19,399 bases of DNA from DASTRU01 sp035761045 (GTDB lineage: Bacteria > Pseudomonadota > Gammaproteobacteria > Burkholderiales > Burkholderiaceae_E). The notes under the pieces are model-generated. The model had not been told where the DNA came from. It saw only the letters and a list, made by a program, of their open reading frames with translations, and made no database searches. A program made the translations under genes and the position numbers. Position 1 is the stretch's first letter; every line of letters begins with the position of its first letter. The stretch covers positions 1 through 19,399 of the forward strand of contig DASTRU010000022.1 of assembly GCA_035761045.1 (NCBI GenBank), read 5' to 3'. This document shows positions 7,604 through 15,293 of this stretch, in pieces.

Positions 7604-8199
7604 GGGCGAGCCAACCGTATGGCGATTTGCGCAAGTCGCCGACCTTGCGCGACGGCAAGCCGTGTTTCCTCGTCGGTGATGGCCCGCGTGCCGTCGGCCC
7701 CGGCGTGATGCGAAACCCCGTAAGGCGTGCCGCCCGACGCGGTGGTCATCAATTCAGGCTCGGAATACGGCAGGCCGACGATCACCATCCCATGGTGCAA
7801 CAACGGCGCCATCATCGACCACAACGTGGTTTCTTGTCCGCCATGCAACGAGCCGGTGCTTGTGAATACGCACGCGGGCTTGCCAGCCAAGGTTCCGGCC
7901 AACCATTGCGACGATGTCCCGTCGAGAAAATATTTAAGCGGCGCGGCCATGTTGCCAAAGCGCGTGGGGCTACCAAGCGCGAGACCCGCGCATTCGGCTA
8001 AATCGGCGGCTTCAACGTACGGCGGGCCTTCGGTTGGAATATCGGGCTCGGTTGCCTCGCACACCGTACTTACTGGCGGCACCGTGCGCAGGCGTGACTC
8101 GCAGCCGGGGGTGGCGTCTATGCCATGAGCGATGGCTTCGGCCAAACGCTTGGTCGCGCCATGACGCGAGTAGTAAAGCACAAGAATTTGCAACGTCAC
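7600..8199 (-). CDS. wrbA: NAD(P)H:quinone oxidoreductase, WrbA type
   Basis: A flavodoxin-like FMN enzyme that reduces quinones by two electrons and protects against redox cycling. From the GTG at 8199 it has 199 residues, the normal WrbA length. The FMN phosphate loop is L-V-L-Y-Y-S-R-H-G-A-T near the N-terminus. A-L-G-S-P-T-R-F-G-N-M then binds the isoalloxazine, followed by F-T-S-T-G-S-L-H-G-G-Q-E-T-T and Y-G-V-S-H-H-A-G-A-D-G-T-R. A TTG at 8205 is also in frame. I prefer the GTG because family members begin 4-6 residues before the Leu-Val-Leu strand and the weak GGGTG lies about 8 bases before it. It heads the minus-strand run with DUF2069 and the FAD dehydrogenase, and a TATAAT promoter sits just upstream. 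Confidence 0.93.
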   Translation of the reverse strand: MTLQILVLYYSRHGATKRLAEAIAHGIDATPGCESRLRTVPPVSTVCEATEPDIPTEGPPYVEAADLAECAGLALGSPTRFGNMAAPLKYFLDGTSSQWLAGTLAGKPACVFTSTGSLHGGQETTLWSMMAPLLHHGMVIVGLPYSEPELMTTASGGTPYGVSHHAGADGTRAITDEETRLAVAQGRRLAQIAIRLARP

Positions 8200-8231
8200 G
8201 AGCAAGCACCCGATAAGCGAGAGGGCTCGGT

Positions 8232-8261
8232 ATTATAGGTTTGGTCCCTCGACGTTTTTAA
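8232..8261 (-). promoter_or_regulatory. Sigma70-type promoter for wrbA
   Basis: On the minus strand a perfect TATAAT (complement of 8232-8237) follows TTAAAA (complement of 8256-8261, 4 of 6 to TTGACA) at an 18-base spacing. Transcription would start near 8225, about 25 bases before the wrbA start codon. The same bases read TATTAT on the plus strand, a possible -10 for yihY, but no -35 was found there. Seen by eye only. Confidence 0.5.
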
Positions 8262-8265
8262 CCGT

Positions 8266-9519
8266 ATGCCTACTCGTTCGTCCGCCTCATCGAACTGGCG
8301 CGCCGCGCTGCGCTTTTTCTTTACACGTTTGCGTGAACAACATCTTGCCGAGGTTGCTGGCAGCTTGACCTTCACCACCGTGCTCGCCTTGGTGCCGTTG
8401 CTGACCGTGGCGCTTGCGGTATTCACCGCGTTTCCGTTGTTCGGCACCTTCCGCGTTAATTTGCAGCAGTACTTTCTTGAAAGTTTGATGCCCGCGACGA
8501 TCTCCAACGGGGTCATGAAGTCGCTCAACGTATTTTCAAGTAAGGCGGCGCGTATCTCGGCGGTGGGTGGTTTGATGTTGTTCGTTACGTCGATTGCCTT
8601 GTTACTAACGATCGACAATGCGTTCAACCGTATTTGGCGCTCCAACCGTCGGCGGCCGTTTGCGCAGAAGCTGGTGCTGTATTGGGCGGCGATTTCCGTC
8701 GGGCCTTTGCTCATAGGCGCGTCGATCACCTTGACGACGTTGATCGCCAGCAAGGCCGGCGCGCTCGGGTTTTTAAAGTCGGCCGTATTCTCGATGGCGC
8801 CATTCACCGTCAGCGTCCTAGGTTTTACCCTGCTGTATGTCACGGTGCCGAGTCGACCAGTGCGGTTCGCGCATGCGTTCACGGGCGCGGTTGTCGCGGC
8901 GGTGTTGTTTGAGGTCGCCAAGCGCGCCTTCGCGTTGTTCATCGTCAAGGTGCCAACCTACACCGTGGTATACGGCGCGTTTGCCTCCGTGCCGATCTTT
9001 TTGTTGTGGGTGTATTTGAGCTGGCTCATCACGCTCTTCGGCGCATCGATTGCCGCCGCCATTCCAGTGTTGCGATACGAACGTTGGCGACACGAACCCG
9101 CCGGTGGCGACGCGTTCGTCGACGCGCTGGCCTTGCTCACCGCGCTGGCCGACGCGCGTCGGCGTACCCGCGTCCCCGGTTTGTCGTTGCGCGACATTCA
9201 TCGACGCACCGGACTTGGCATGAACGAAACGGAAGCCATGCTTGAAAAGTTAATGCGCGCGGGCTGGGCCGCGCCGTTAGCCAGCAGTGTTTCGTCGCGG
9301 TTCAAGCGGCGACACGATGGCACGGAGCGTTGGTCGCTGATTACCGATCCGTCGTCGATCGGGCTCGCCGAGGTGTTCCGTTTATTCGTGCTCGACGCCA
9401 CCTTGCGCGACGACATCCCCGACGAGTTATTGCGCGTGAACGAGGCGATTGGCTACGCGCTCGACGAGACGCTTGAGGATCATCTCGCCGAACGCGAGGT
9501 GACGGCTATCGAGGAGTGA
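8266..9519 (+). CDS. YihY/BrkB (UPF0761) family inner-membrane protein
   Basis: A 417-residue polytopic protein of the BrkB/YihY family, once mislabelled as ribonuclease BN. The N-terminal F-F-x-R-L-R-E-x-x-L-A-E-V-A-G-S-L-T-F region and A-L-V-P-L-L-T-V-A-L-A-V match the family opening. About six membrane helices follow to near residue 270, with F-N-R-I-W-R in the first cytoplasmic loop and T-Y-T-V-V-Y-G-A-F-A-S-V-P-I-F-L-L-W-V-Y in the last hydrophobic part. Residues 285-417 are soluble and contain a winged-helix-like segment (LRDIHRRTGLGMNETEAMLEKL) typical of the betaproteobacterial form. Function is not settled; transport or envelope roles have been proposed. It is divergent from wrbA. 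Its last 14 bases overlap the convergent dehydrogenase gene. No clear SD. Confidence 0.9.
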   Translation: MPTRSSASSNWRAALRFFFTRLREQHLAEVAGSLTFTTVLALVPLLTVALAVFTAFPLFGTFRVNLQQYFLESLMPATISNGVMKSLNVFSSKAARISAVGGLMLFVTSIALLLTIDNAFNRIWRSNRRRPFAQKLVLYWAAISVGPLLIGASITLTTLIASKAGALGFLKSAVFSMAPFTVSVLGFTLLYVTVPSRPVRFAHAFTGAVVAAVLFEVAKRAFALFIVKVPTYTVVYGAFASVPIFLLWVYLSWLITLFGASIAAAIPVLRYERWRHEPAGGDAFVDALALLTALADARRRTRVPGLSLRDIHRRTGLGMNETEAMLEKLMRAGWAAPLASSVSSRFKRRHDGTERWSLITDPSSIGLAEVFRLFVLDATLRDDIPDELLRVNEAIGYALDETLEDHLAEREVTAIEE

Positions 9520-10771
9520 TCTTCCAGATTTGATCGCCGCCGTTGCGGCCGTCGGTCGTGAGGTACAAATTGCTGTCCGGACCTAATGTCGCGCTGCGAA
9601 TGCGCACGCTCGATTCCAAGCTCGGCAGCGTGGCCGTGCCGCTCACGCCGCCGGTAGAGTCGAGCGTTAGGATTTGCACGCGGGTGCCAGCCATATACGT
9701 GACGGCCAGCGCGCCGTCCCAGTCCTTCCACGCCGATCCCTTTAAAAATGCATTGCCGCCCATGCCTTGCGAGCGGCCCTGGTTATTCCAAATTGGTCGC
9801 ATCGCATTGGGGAATTTTGCGAGGTCTGTCATCGGCGTGGGCGAGCCATCGGCTTGATTCGATGTGTAGCCGCAATACGAGCCGTCCGCGCAACCGGGGT
9901 CCCAACCGGCGTTGCCACCGGGACTCAAGGGCGTGACTTCATCGCTATGCCCAGGTCCGTGCTCGGAGGTGTAGGCCTGACCCGTACTTGGCCGAAACGC
10001 AATACCTTGTGGATTACGAAAGCCGTAGGCGTAAATGCGCGCGTCATAACCCGCTGGCGCGTTATTACCGGGCGCTGCCCGCCCGTCTCGATCCACGCGC
10101 AAAACCTTGCCGCCTAATTGCGTTTTGCTTTGCGGCACGTTGGCGTTGTGCGTGTCCCCCGTGGTCACGTAGAGATAGCCATCGGGGCCGAATCGCAAGC
10201 GCCCGCCGTTGTGCGCACCGGTACCCGTGAGTTGGCCAGGTGGTGGCGGATCGACTTTGTAAGTGATGCCGGTAACGATGTCGGTTCGATTGCTTACCGT
10301 GGTGTAGCCGTTGTCGACGGTCAATCGAACGACACGATTGTTTTTTCCTCCGGCGGTTGAGGCCATGTACACATACAGGGTCCGATTGTTTGCGAAGTCA
10401 GGATCTACCGCGACGCCGCAAAAACCGGCTTGGTTTTCGGCTAGAAAATCGCTGGCGACGACGGCTGCGCCGCTACCGCCAAATAAGCGTTGCACCGTTC
10501 CGTTGGGTCGGCGTACCGACAACCCTTTACCGCGCTCGGTAAAAAACATCGCGCCGTCCGGCGCGAAGGCGATATCCCACGGGTTCCTAAGGTCGCTAAG
10601 CACCACGCTGCGCGATACCGAAGGCAAGCCGCTCGCGGGGGCTGGAGCCGGCGCGGCGCTGGATGGCGGTGTGCTTGTCGTGCCGCCGCCGTCGCCTCCG
10701 CCGCCACAGGCGGTGGTCATGTAAGTACCCGCCGCCAGAGCCAAACATATGCGAATTCGCGAGCGGTGCAT
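9506..10771 (-). CDS. PQQ-dependent sugar dehydrogenase lipoprotein (GSDH family)
   Basis: A 421-residue exported beta-propeller of the glucose/sorbosone dehydrogenase family, which oxidises sugars with PQQ and Ca2+ in the periplasm. The N-terminus has a basic start, a hydrophobic core and a lipobox-like T-T-A-C (Cys22), followed by a Gly/Ser/Pro/Ala linker to about residue 48. Family motifs are N-P-W-D-I-A-F-A-P-D-G, G-V-A-V-D-P-D-F, H-N-G-G-R-L-R-F-G-P-D-G-Y-L-Y-V-T-T-G-D, Y-G-F-R-N-P-Q-G, and S-E-H-G-P-G-H-S-D-E-V. His and Arg in the second block from the middle fit the active site. Substrate is unknown, and no pqq synthesis genes are in the window. The start is fixed by a strong SD. Its stop overlaps the end of yihY. 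Confidence 0.92.
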   Translation of the reverse strand: MHRSRIRICLALAAGTYMTTACGGGGDGGGTTSTPPSSAAPAPAPASGLPSVSRSVVLSDLRNPWDIAFAPDGAMFFTERGKGLSVRRPNGTVQRLFGGSGAAVVASDFLAENQAGFCGVAVDPDFANNRTLYVYMASTAGGKNNRVVRLTVDNGYTTVSNRTDIVTGITYKVDPPPPGQLTGTGAHNGGRLRFGPDGYLYVTTGDTHNANVPQSKTQLGGKVLRVDRDGRAAPGNNAPAGYDARIYAYGFRNPQGIAFRPSTGQAYTSEHGPGHSDEVTPLSPGGNAGWDPGCADGSYCGYTSNQADGSPTPMTDLAKFPNAMRPIWNNQGRSQGMGGNAFLKGSAWKDWDGALAVTYMAGTRVQILTLDSTGGVSGTATLPSLESSVRIRSATLGPDSNLYLTTDGRNGGDQIWKITPR

Positions 10772-10777
10772 TGATAT

Positions 10778-10783
10778 CTCCTT
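10778..10783 (-). promoter_or_regulatory. Strong ribosome binding site of the PQQ dehydrogenase gene
   Basis: On the minus strand AAGGAG (complement of 10778-10783) sits 6 bases before the ATG (10769-10771). It is one of the best Shine-Dalgarno sequences in the window and decides the start. The rest of the 108-base gap to the divergent 844-residue gene shows no convincing promoter to me, only an AT-rich patch near 10782-10793. Confidence 0.75.
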
Positions 10784-10879
10784 AATTACTTACTAGCAGG
10801 TAGCACTTGCCCCATGCGTTGAAGAACCGGCGCACGTTCGTCCGTTACTAAGACACTTTCGTCTTTTGTTCACGCGGCC

Positions 10880-13414
10880 ATGCCGATCACACGCACCGCT
10901 TCCATGTCATCCCTTGGCTCTTCGTCGATCAGCCAAGAACTCGATCTTCACGATGCCGCGCGGCTTCAAGGCGAACGAACGGCGGCGCTTCGTACCTTGC
11001 AGCCGTTGGAGGATCGATTCCGCGACATACACAAGGCGATTCATCGCAAGCCGGCGTTGGAACGTGAAATTCAAGCGTTAAACATTTCGGCTGGACGATT
11101 AACCCGGGAAATGGAGCAATTTCTACACCCGATTCAGCAGCTCGAAGAGCGTGTGGCCGACACGGACGAGCTTATTCAAAAAGCACGCGTCAACTTACAG
11201 CGTACGATTGAAAGCGCCCAGCGCGAGAAACAACAAGCCGATTTGGAATTGAAAAGCGCGGATGAAAGCGTCAAGGCCGCGCGCGCGGATGAAAACAAGC
11301 TTGAGGCCGAATTAGAGCTCGTCAAACTCAAGCTTAGGGGCGTGAGTAACGACAGCGCGCCTATTAAGAACGAACTCGACGAAATCGATGCGCGCATTAA
11401 CGCCAACGAAACGAAACTGACGGCCTGCGACAACGTTTTGACTTCATTAGGCGCGGTTAAAAGCCAACTCGCGCAAGTTCCCGATTGGTTGCGCTCGTTA
11501 CCACGCACGTTGGCCAAGGACGCGAATTTGTCGGCGGCGATGACTAAGCGATTCGACCAGGCTGTTAAGCAAACCGACTTTCATCTGCAGTCCACCGCCG
11601 CCACGATCGATCGTTTACGGTGCTCAATGTTGAAGGATGGCACGACGTTGGGTCGCGATTTCGATCGTTATTGCGACGATCTGCAAAAGGCGTTGAAGGC
11701 CAAGGTCGAGGAACTTCATGCGTATGCGGCGAAAACCAATCGTTCGTCGTCTCATTTAATGATGTTCGTCGCTGGCGCCATCGCCGTGGCGGCGGCCGCG
11801 CATCTCGCTGCTCGCGCCTATCAACAGCGCGAGGACCTGTCGCTAAAGCGCGTGCTCGCGGACTGGAATTCGGTCGCGAACGCATCGATCGCCGGCATTA
11901 GCAATTCGAACGAACCCGTCACGCTAGTGCTTACCAATGTGGCGCGACGCATCGAAGAGTGGGTCAAGGAAACCATCGCTAATTTGTCGGCGCTTAACAC
12001 CACCGCTGAACGTCAACAGTACGCCGCGCCGATGGCGAATCAATCAGCGCAAAACATGATGAAGTTTGCTAAGGAGCAGATCTATCGTTGGAATATTCAA
12101 GAGTCACCGGTCGGTTTTAGACATTTCAATAGATTGATGACGCACTCGGCCGCTGCGCTTAACTACTCGGGCGAGGCGCTTAAACGGGAGGGGCAACACG
12201 AGCCGATCCGCCAAGTCGCCACCGGGGTAAGAACCGTGATGACATTGTTTGCCGTCATTGGCGCGATTGGCATGGCGTTCAATGGCTACGCACGAGCGAC
12301 GAATGGCATCGAAAACATCAATCGTCTTCGCGACGGACTGAAAGAGCGTTTGCGAACACGAGCAAGAGAATTCGTGGACTCGCCAGAGATCGCGGAATTT
12401 CGCTCCGCATTAAAAGGCAGGGCGGTTCTTGCGGATACCAGCGCGGAAATAGGCACATTCGTTAGCGGCATGACGATTCAAAAAGAGAAGAAGGACGCCG
12501 ACGTGCAACAGCGCGTGCACGTCCATATGGAAGCACTTGAACAACGACTCGCCAACACGAGGACGGAATTAATGTCCAAGCGCGACGAGTTGAGCGTGAG
12601 CCGCGTGGCACCGGCATCCAGGCTCGACGCGTATGAGTTGGACCAACAAAAGTGGATGGATGAGCAGTCGCAGCTTCAACTTAAAAAGCAAGCTGCGCTC
12701 AATGCGCTCGACGTCGCGGAAAATCGATTGAAGAAGGCCGAGATCAATCTTGATAAGAAGCGGCAGTCGCTAGCCGAACACACGAATAAACTTAACCAAG
12801 CGCCGTTGATCGTTCGGTATCAACAGCAAATCGCGGAACTCAAGGCGCAACTCCAACAACGGAACCATGCATGGAACGAGGTTCACGAACGACACGGCGA
12901 GCAGCTTTTGGCGATTACACAGCAATTGGATGACTTAAGTCAGGAGCGAGAGCAGCTCATCGAGACAATCGCGAAAAGCACTTTGTCGGAAGACGAATAT
13001 CGCGACATCGATCGCATCCACGAAACGAGGGTGGCGCCGTTTATTGCTCCTCGCGCACTCGAGCTCGCGATGAGTCGCCACATAAGCTTGCGTGACGAGG
13101 AGCTAATTAATCGCATCACGAAAGGAAGCTTCACCAACGCTTTTGGCGACACCGTGGGTTCGGCCAGCGCCACCGCGTCGTCGTATTACTCGATCTATCA
13201 CCTAATGGCGGCCATTATCGAAGCGAGCGAACTCGTCGAGAGATCGCCTAAGTCGCGAGATCGAGGAGTTATCGTTGAGCATCGGCGCCCCGTCGGATCG
13301 TCGACCGTCGACGGCCGAGACGTTCAAGCCGACATCACGCATTCCAAATTCGATTTCGACACGATCGCGAACAGGAAATTAATTACGCACATCTACCCAG
13401 TTCACCACGCGTGA
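10880..13414 (+). CDS. Unrecognised coiled-coil protein with two hydrophobic helices
   Basis: An 844-residue protein I cannot assign to a family. Residues 1-20 are Ser/Thr-rich and free of acidic residues before Glu20 (PITRTASMSSLGSSSIS). Residues about 25-175 and 540-705 are long charged helices rich in Glu, Lys, Gln and Leu, typical of coiled coils. Two isolated hydrophobic segments lie between them: about 293-313 (MMFVAGAIAVAAAAHLAA) and 451-471 (VMTLFAVIGAIGMAFNG), 140 residues apart. The tail 750-844 is mixed and looks globular, with S-Y-Y-S-I-Y-H-L-M-A-A-I-I. There is no Walker A, so it is not SMC or RecN. The layout resembles type III translocators or alpha-helical pore-forming toxins, or a membrane-tethered scaffold. 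The ATG has no SD. It stands alone between a divergent dehydrogenase gene and the iminopeptidase gene. Confidence 0.85.
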   Translation: MPITRTASMSSLGSSSISQELDLHDAARLQGERTAALRTLQPLEDRFRDIHKAIHRKPALEREIQALNISAGRLTREMEQFLHPIQQLEERVADTDELIQKARVNLQRTIESAQREKQQADLELKSADESVKAARADENKLEAELELVKLKLRGVSNDSAPIKNELDEIDARINANETKLTACDNVLTSLGAVKSQLAQVPDWLRSLPRTLAKDANLSAAMTKRFDQAVKQTDFHLQSTAATIDRLRCSMLKDGTTLGRDFDRYCDDLQKALKAKVEELHAYAAKTNRSSSHLMMFVAGAIAVAAAAHLAARAYQQREDLSLKRVLADWNSVANASIAGISNSNEPVTLVLTNVARRIEEWVKETIANLSALNTTAERQQYAAPMANQSAQNMMKFAKEQIYRWNIQESPVGFRHFNRLMTHSAAALNYSGEALKREGQHEPIRQVATGVRTVMTLFAVIGAIGMAFNGYARATNGIENINRLRDGLKERLRTRAREFVDSPEIAEFRSALKGRAVLADTSAEIGTFVSGMTIQKEKKDADVQQRVHVHMEALEQRLANTRTELMSKRDELSVSRVAPASRLDAYELDQQKWMDEQSQLQLKKQAALNALDVAENRLKKAEINLDKKRQSLAEHTNKLNQAPLIVRYQQQIAELKAQLQQRNHAWNEVHERHGEQLLAITQQLDDLSQEREQLIETIAKSTLSEDEYRDIDRIHETRVAPFIAPRALELAMSRHISLRDEELINRITKGSFTNAFGDTVGSASATASSYYSIYHLMAAIIEASELVERSPKSRDRGVIVEHRRPVGSSTVDGRDVQADITHSKFDFDTIANRKLITHIYPVHHA

Positions 13415-13465
13415 AAAATAGCCACGCTACTATCGGGGTGTCGTCATCACTTGCCTTGAGTATCC

Positions 13466-14440
13466 GTGGTGTCAAAGACCGATCTTTATCCGCCGATCAA
13501 ACCGTACGAAACGGGCGTGCTCCAAGTGTCGCCACTGCACGCCTTGTATTGGGAGCAATCGGGCAATCCAGGAGGATTGCCGGTCCTTTTTCTTCACGGT
13601 GGTCCGGGGGGTGGTTGCTCGTCACGACATCGGCAATTTTTCGATCCAGCGTTTTATCGGATCGTGTTGTTCGATCAACGTGGAGCCGGGCGATCAACAC
13701 CCTTAGGCGAGATTCGCGAGAACACCACGCAGCACTTGGTCGCCGATATCGAAGCGCTGCGCGAGCGGTTGGGTATTAGCCGTTGGCTGGTGTTTGGCGG
13801 CAGCTGGGGCAGCACGCTCGCGTTGGCGTACGGGCAAGCGCATCCCGAGCGTTGCCTGGGTTTTGTGTTGCGCGGAATTTTTTTGGCGCGCCGGTCGGAA
13901 ACCGATTGGTTTATCAACGGTATTCGCTACATATTTCCCGAGGCATGGCGACGGTTCGCAAGCATGGTGCCCGAGCGCGAGCGCGGTGATTTGCTCGAAG
14001 CCTACGCCAAGCGTTTATTCGACGACGACCCGAAGGTGCATTTGCCCTACGCGCGCGCTTGGGGACATTACGAAGGCACTTGCTCGAACTTGTTGCCGCG
14101 AGTCGCCGCGACGACGGCGGCGCACATGGAGAGCGATGCGGTTGCGTTAGGCCTCGCGCGACTTGAGTGTCATTACATGCGCCATGGCGCATTCATGCCC
14201 GATGGTGCGTTGCTCGAACATCTACCTAACATCGCGCATCTGCCGTGCACCATCGTGCAGGGGCGCTATGACATCGTGTGTCCGATCGTCAGTGCCGATG
14301 ATCTTCAACGACGGTGGGCGAGTAGCGAATACATCGTCGTGCCCGACGCGGGGCATTCGGCCTGGGAGCCTGGCATCACGCTTGAACTTGTTAGCGCGTG
14401 CGAGCGCATGAAACGCCGGCTTGTCGCGTATAGCGCGTAA
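13466..14440 (+). CDS. pip: Proline iminopeptidase (S33 alpha/beta hydrolase)
   Basis: The enzyme removes N-terminal proline from peptides in the cytoplasm. The 324 residues match the usual length of about 315-325. It begins L-Y-P-P-I-K-P-Y-E-T-G, the family start, and carries the oxyanion-hole block H-G-G-P-G-G-G (44-50), D-Q-R-G-A-G-R-S (70-77), and the nucleophile elbow G-G-S-W-G-S-T with Ser113. The acid is Asp269 (G-R-Y-D-I-V-C-P) and the base is His297 (D-A-G-H-S-A-W-E-P). Two consecutive GTG codons (13466 and 13469) can start it; neither has a strong SD. The stop overlaps the start of hyi (TAATG). An exact 8-base hairpin followed by a T-run lies at codons 33-42. Confidence 0.95.
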   Translation: MVSKTDLYPPIKPYETGVLQVSPLHALYWEQSGNPGGLPVLFLHGGPGGGCSSRHRQFFDPAFYRIVLFDQRGAGRSTPLGEIRENTTQHLVADIEALRERLGISRWLVFGGSWGSTLALAYGQAHPERCLGFVLRGIFLARRSETDWFINGIRYIFPEAWRRFASMVPERERGDLLEAYAKRLFDDDPKVHLPYARAWGHYEGTCSNLLPRVAATTAAHMESDAVALGLARLECHYMRHGAFMPDGALLEHLPNIAHLPCTIVQGRYDIVCPIVSADDLQRRWASSEYIVVPDAGHSAWEPGITLELVSACERMKRRLVAYSA

Positions 14441-15210
14441 TGCTTAACTTCGCCGCCAATATTTCGATGCTGTATGCCGAGCTGCCAATGCTCGAACGCC
14501 CAGCGGCCGCGGCGCGAGATGGTTTTGCCGGGGTCGAAGTGCAATTTCCCTACGAGGCATCCATCGCCGAATGGCAAGCCGCCCTGCACGCCGCCAATGT
14601 GCCGTTGGTATTGCTTAACGCTCCACCCGGAAACATGGCGCAAGGAGAGCGAGGCTTGGCCGCTTTACCGGGCCGCGAGAGCGAATTCGAGGACTCGCTC
14701 AACCAAGCATTCGCGTACGCGAAGGCGCTTAACGTGCCGCGCGTGCACGTAATGGCCGGCACGACGCCATGGGAATCGAGTGCGCGTAAAACGTATCTCA
14801 ACAATTTGCGCGTTGCGGCCGACGCGGCACGAAGCCAAAACCTCATTGTGTTGATCGAACCGATCAATACCTTCGACATGCCGGGTTATTTTCTGCACGA
14901 CGTACACGACGCGCTCGCGGTCATCGATGAAGTCGCGTCGAATCATCTGCGCTTGCAGCTTGATTTTTATCATCTGCATCGCATCCTTGGTGAGGTTCGA
15001 CGCGGGTACGAGATGTGCCGATACGTCGTAGGACACGTGCAAATCGCCGGCTTCCCCGGCCGTCACGAGCCCGACATTGGTGAGATTGATTACGCCTGCG
15101 TTTTCAAGGCGCTGATGCGAGATGGGTATGACGGTTGGATTGGTGCCGAGTATCGGCCGCGTCATGCCACGAGCGCGGGTCTTGGATGGCGCTCGTTGCT
15201 TGTGGCGTAA
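14440..15210 (+). CDS. hyi: Hydroxypyruvate isomerase
   Basis: A TIM-barrel isomerase that interconverts hydroxypyruvate and tartronate semialdehyde, used in glyoxylate and glycerate metabolism. The 256 residues are the normal length. The metal-site glutamates are visible as Glu140 (L-I-E-P-I-N-T) and Glu237 (I-G-A-E-Y-R-P). Other family marks are N-A-P-P-G-N-M near 66-72, L-Q-L-D-F-Y-H-L-H, and V-Q-I-A-G-F-P-G-R-H-E-P-D-x-G-E-I. The end G-L-G-W-R matches the family. The ATG at 14440 shares one base with the pip stop (TAATG), so translation is coupled. No gcl or glxR partner gene is near, so the metabolic context is not shown by the neighbours. The sugar-phosphate isomerase fold is certain; the exact substrate is from the family motif. 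Confidence 0.92.
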   Translation: MLNFAANISMLYAELPMLERPAAAARDGFAGVEVQFPYEASIAEWQAALHAANVPLVLLNAPPGNMAQGERGLAALPGRESEFEDSLNQAFAYAKALNVPRVHVMAGTTPWESSARKTYLNNLRVAADAARSQNLIVLIEPINTFDMPGYFLHDVHDALAVIDEVASNHLRLQLDFYHLHRILGEVRRGYEMCRYVVGHVQIAGFPGRHEPDIGEIDYACVFKALMRDGYDGWIGAEYRPRHATSAGLGWRSLLVA

Positions 15211-15223
15211 GACGCGACAACGG

Positions 15224-15252
15224 TTGCCGGCGTTCAAGGCATGTTCTAGGCT
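15224..15252 (+). promoter_or_regulatory. Possible sigma70 promoter upstream of the CBS gene
   Basis: TTGCCG (15224-15229, 4 of 6 to TTGACA) and TAGGCT (15247-15252, 3 of 6 to TATAAT) lie 17 bases apart. Transcription would start near 15259, about 35 bases before the start at 15294. The rest of the gap carries a GGGGAG SD at 15282-15287. The match is weak. Confidence 0.3.
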
Positions 15253-15293
15253 CGCACGACGGGAAACGCATCGCGTGATGCGGGGAGATGGAA

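Noticed and set aside
8196..8948. 250-residue minus-strand frame opposite yihY
   Set aside because: Composition is odd (Asn/Thr/Arg) and it is antisense to a conserved membrane protein gene.
10837..10861. TTCG-N17-TTCG upstream of the 844-residue gene, like a hrpII/PIP box of type III regulons
   Set aside because: The known box needs a 16-base spacer; here it is 17, and no -10 lies at the expected place. TTCG is frequent in this DNA. The F-box-like gene has no such box either.
10880..13414. SMC, RecN or Rad50-like ATPase
   Set aside because: Long coiled coils suggest it, but there is no Walker A or signature motif, and two hydrophobic helices sit between the coils.
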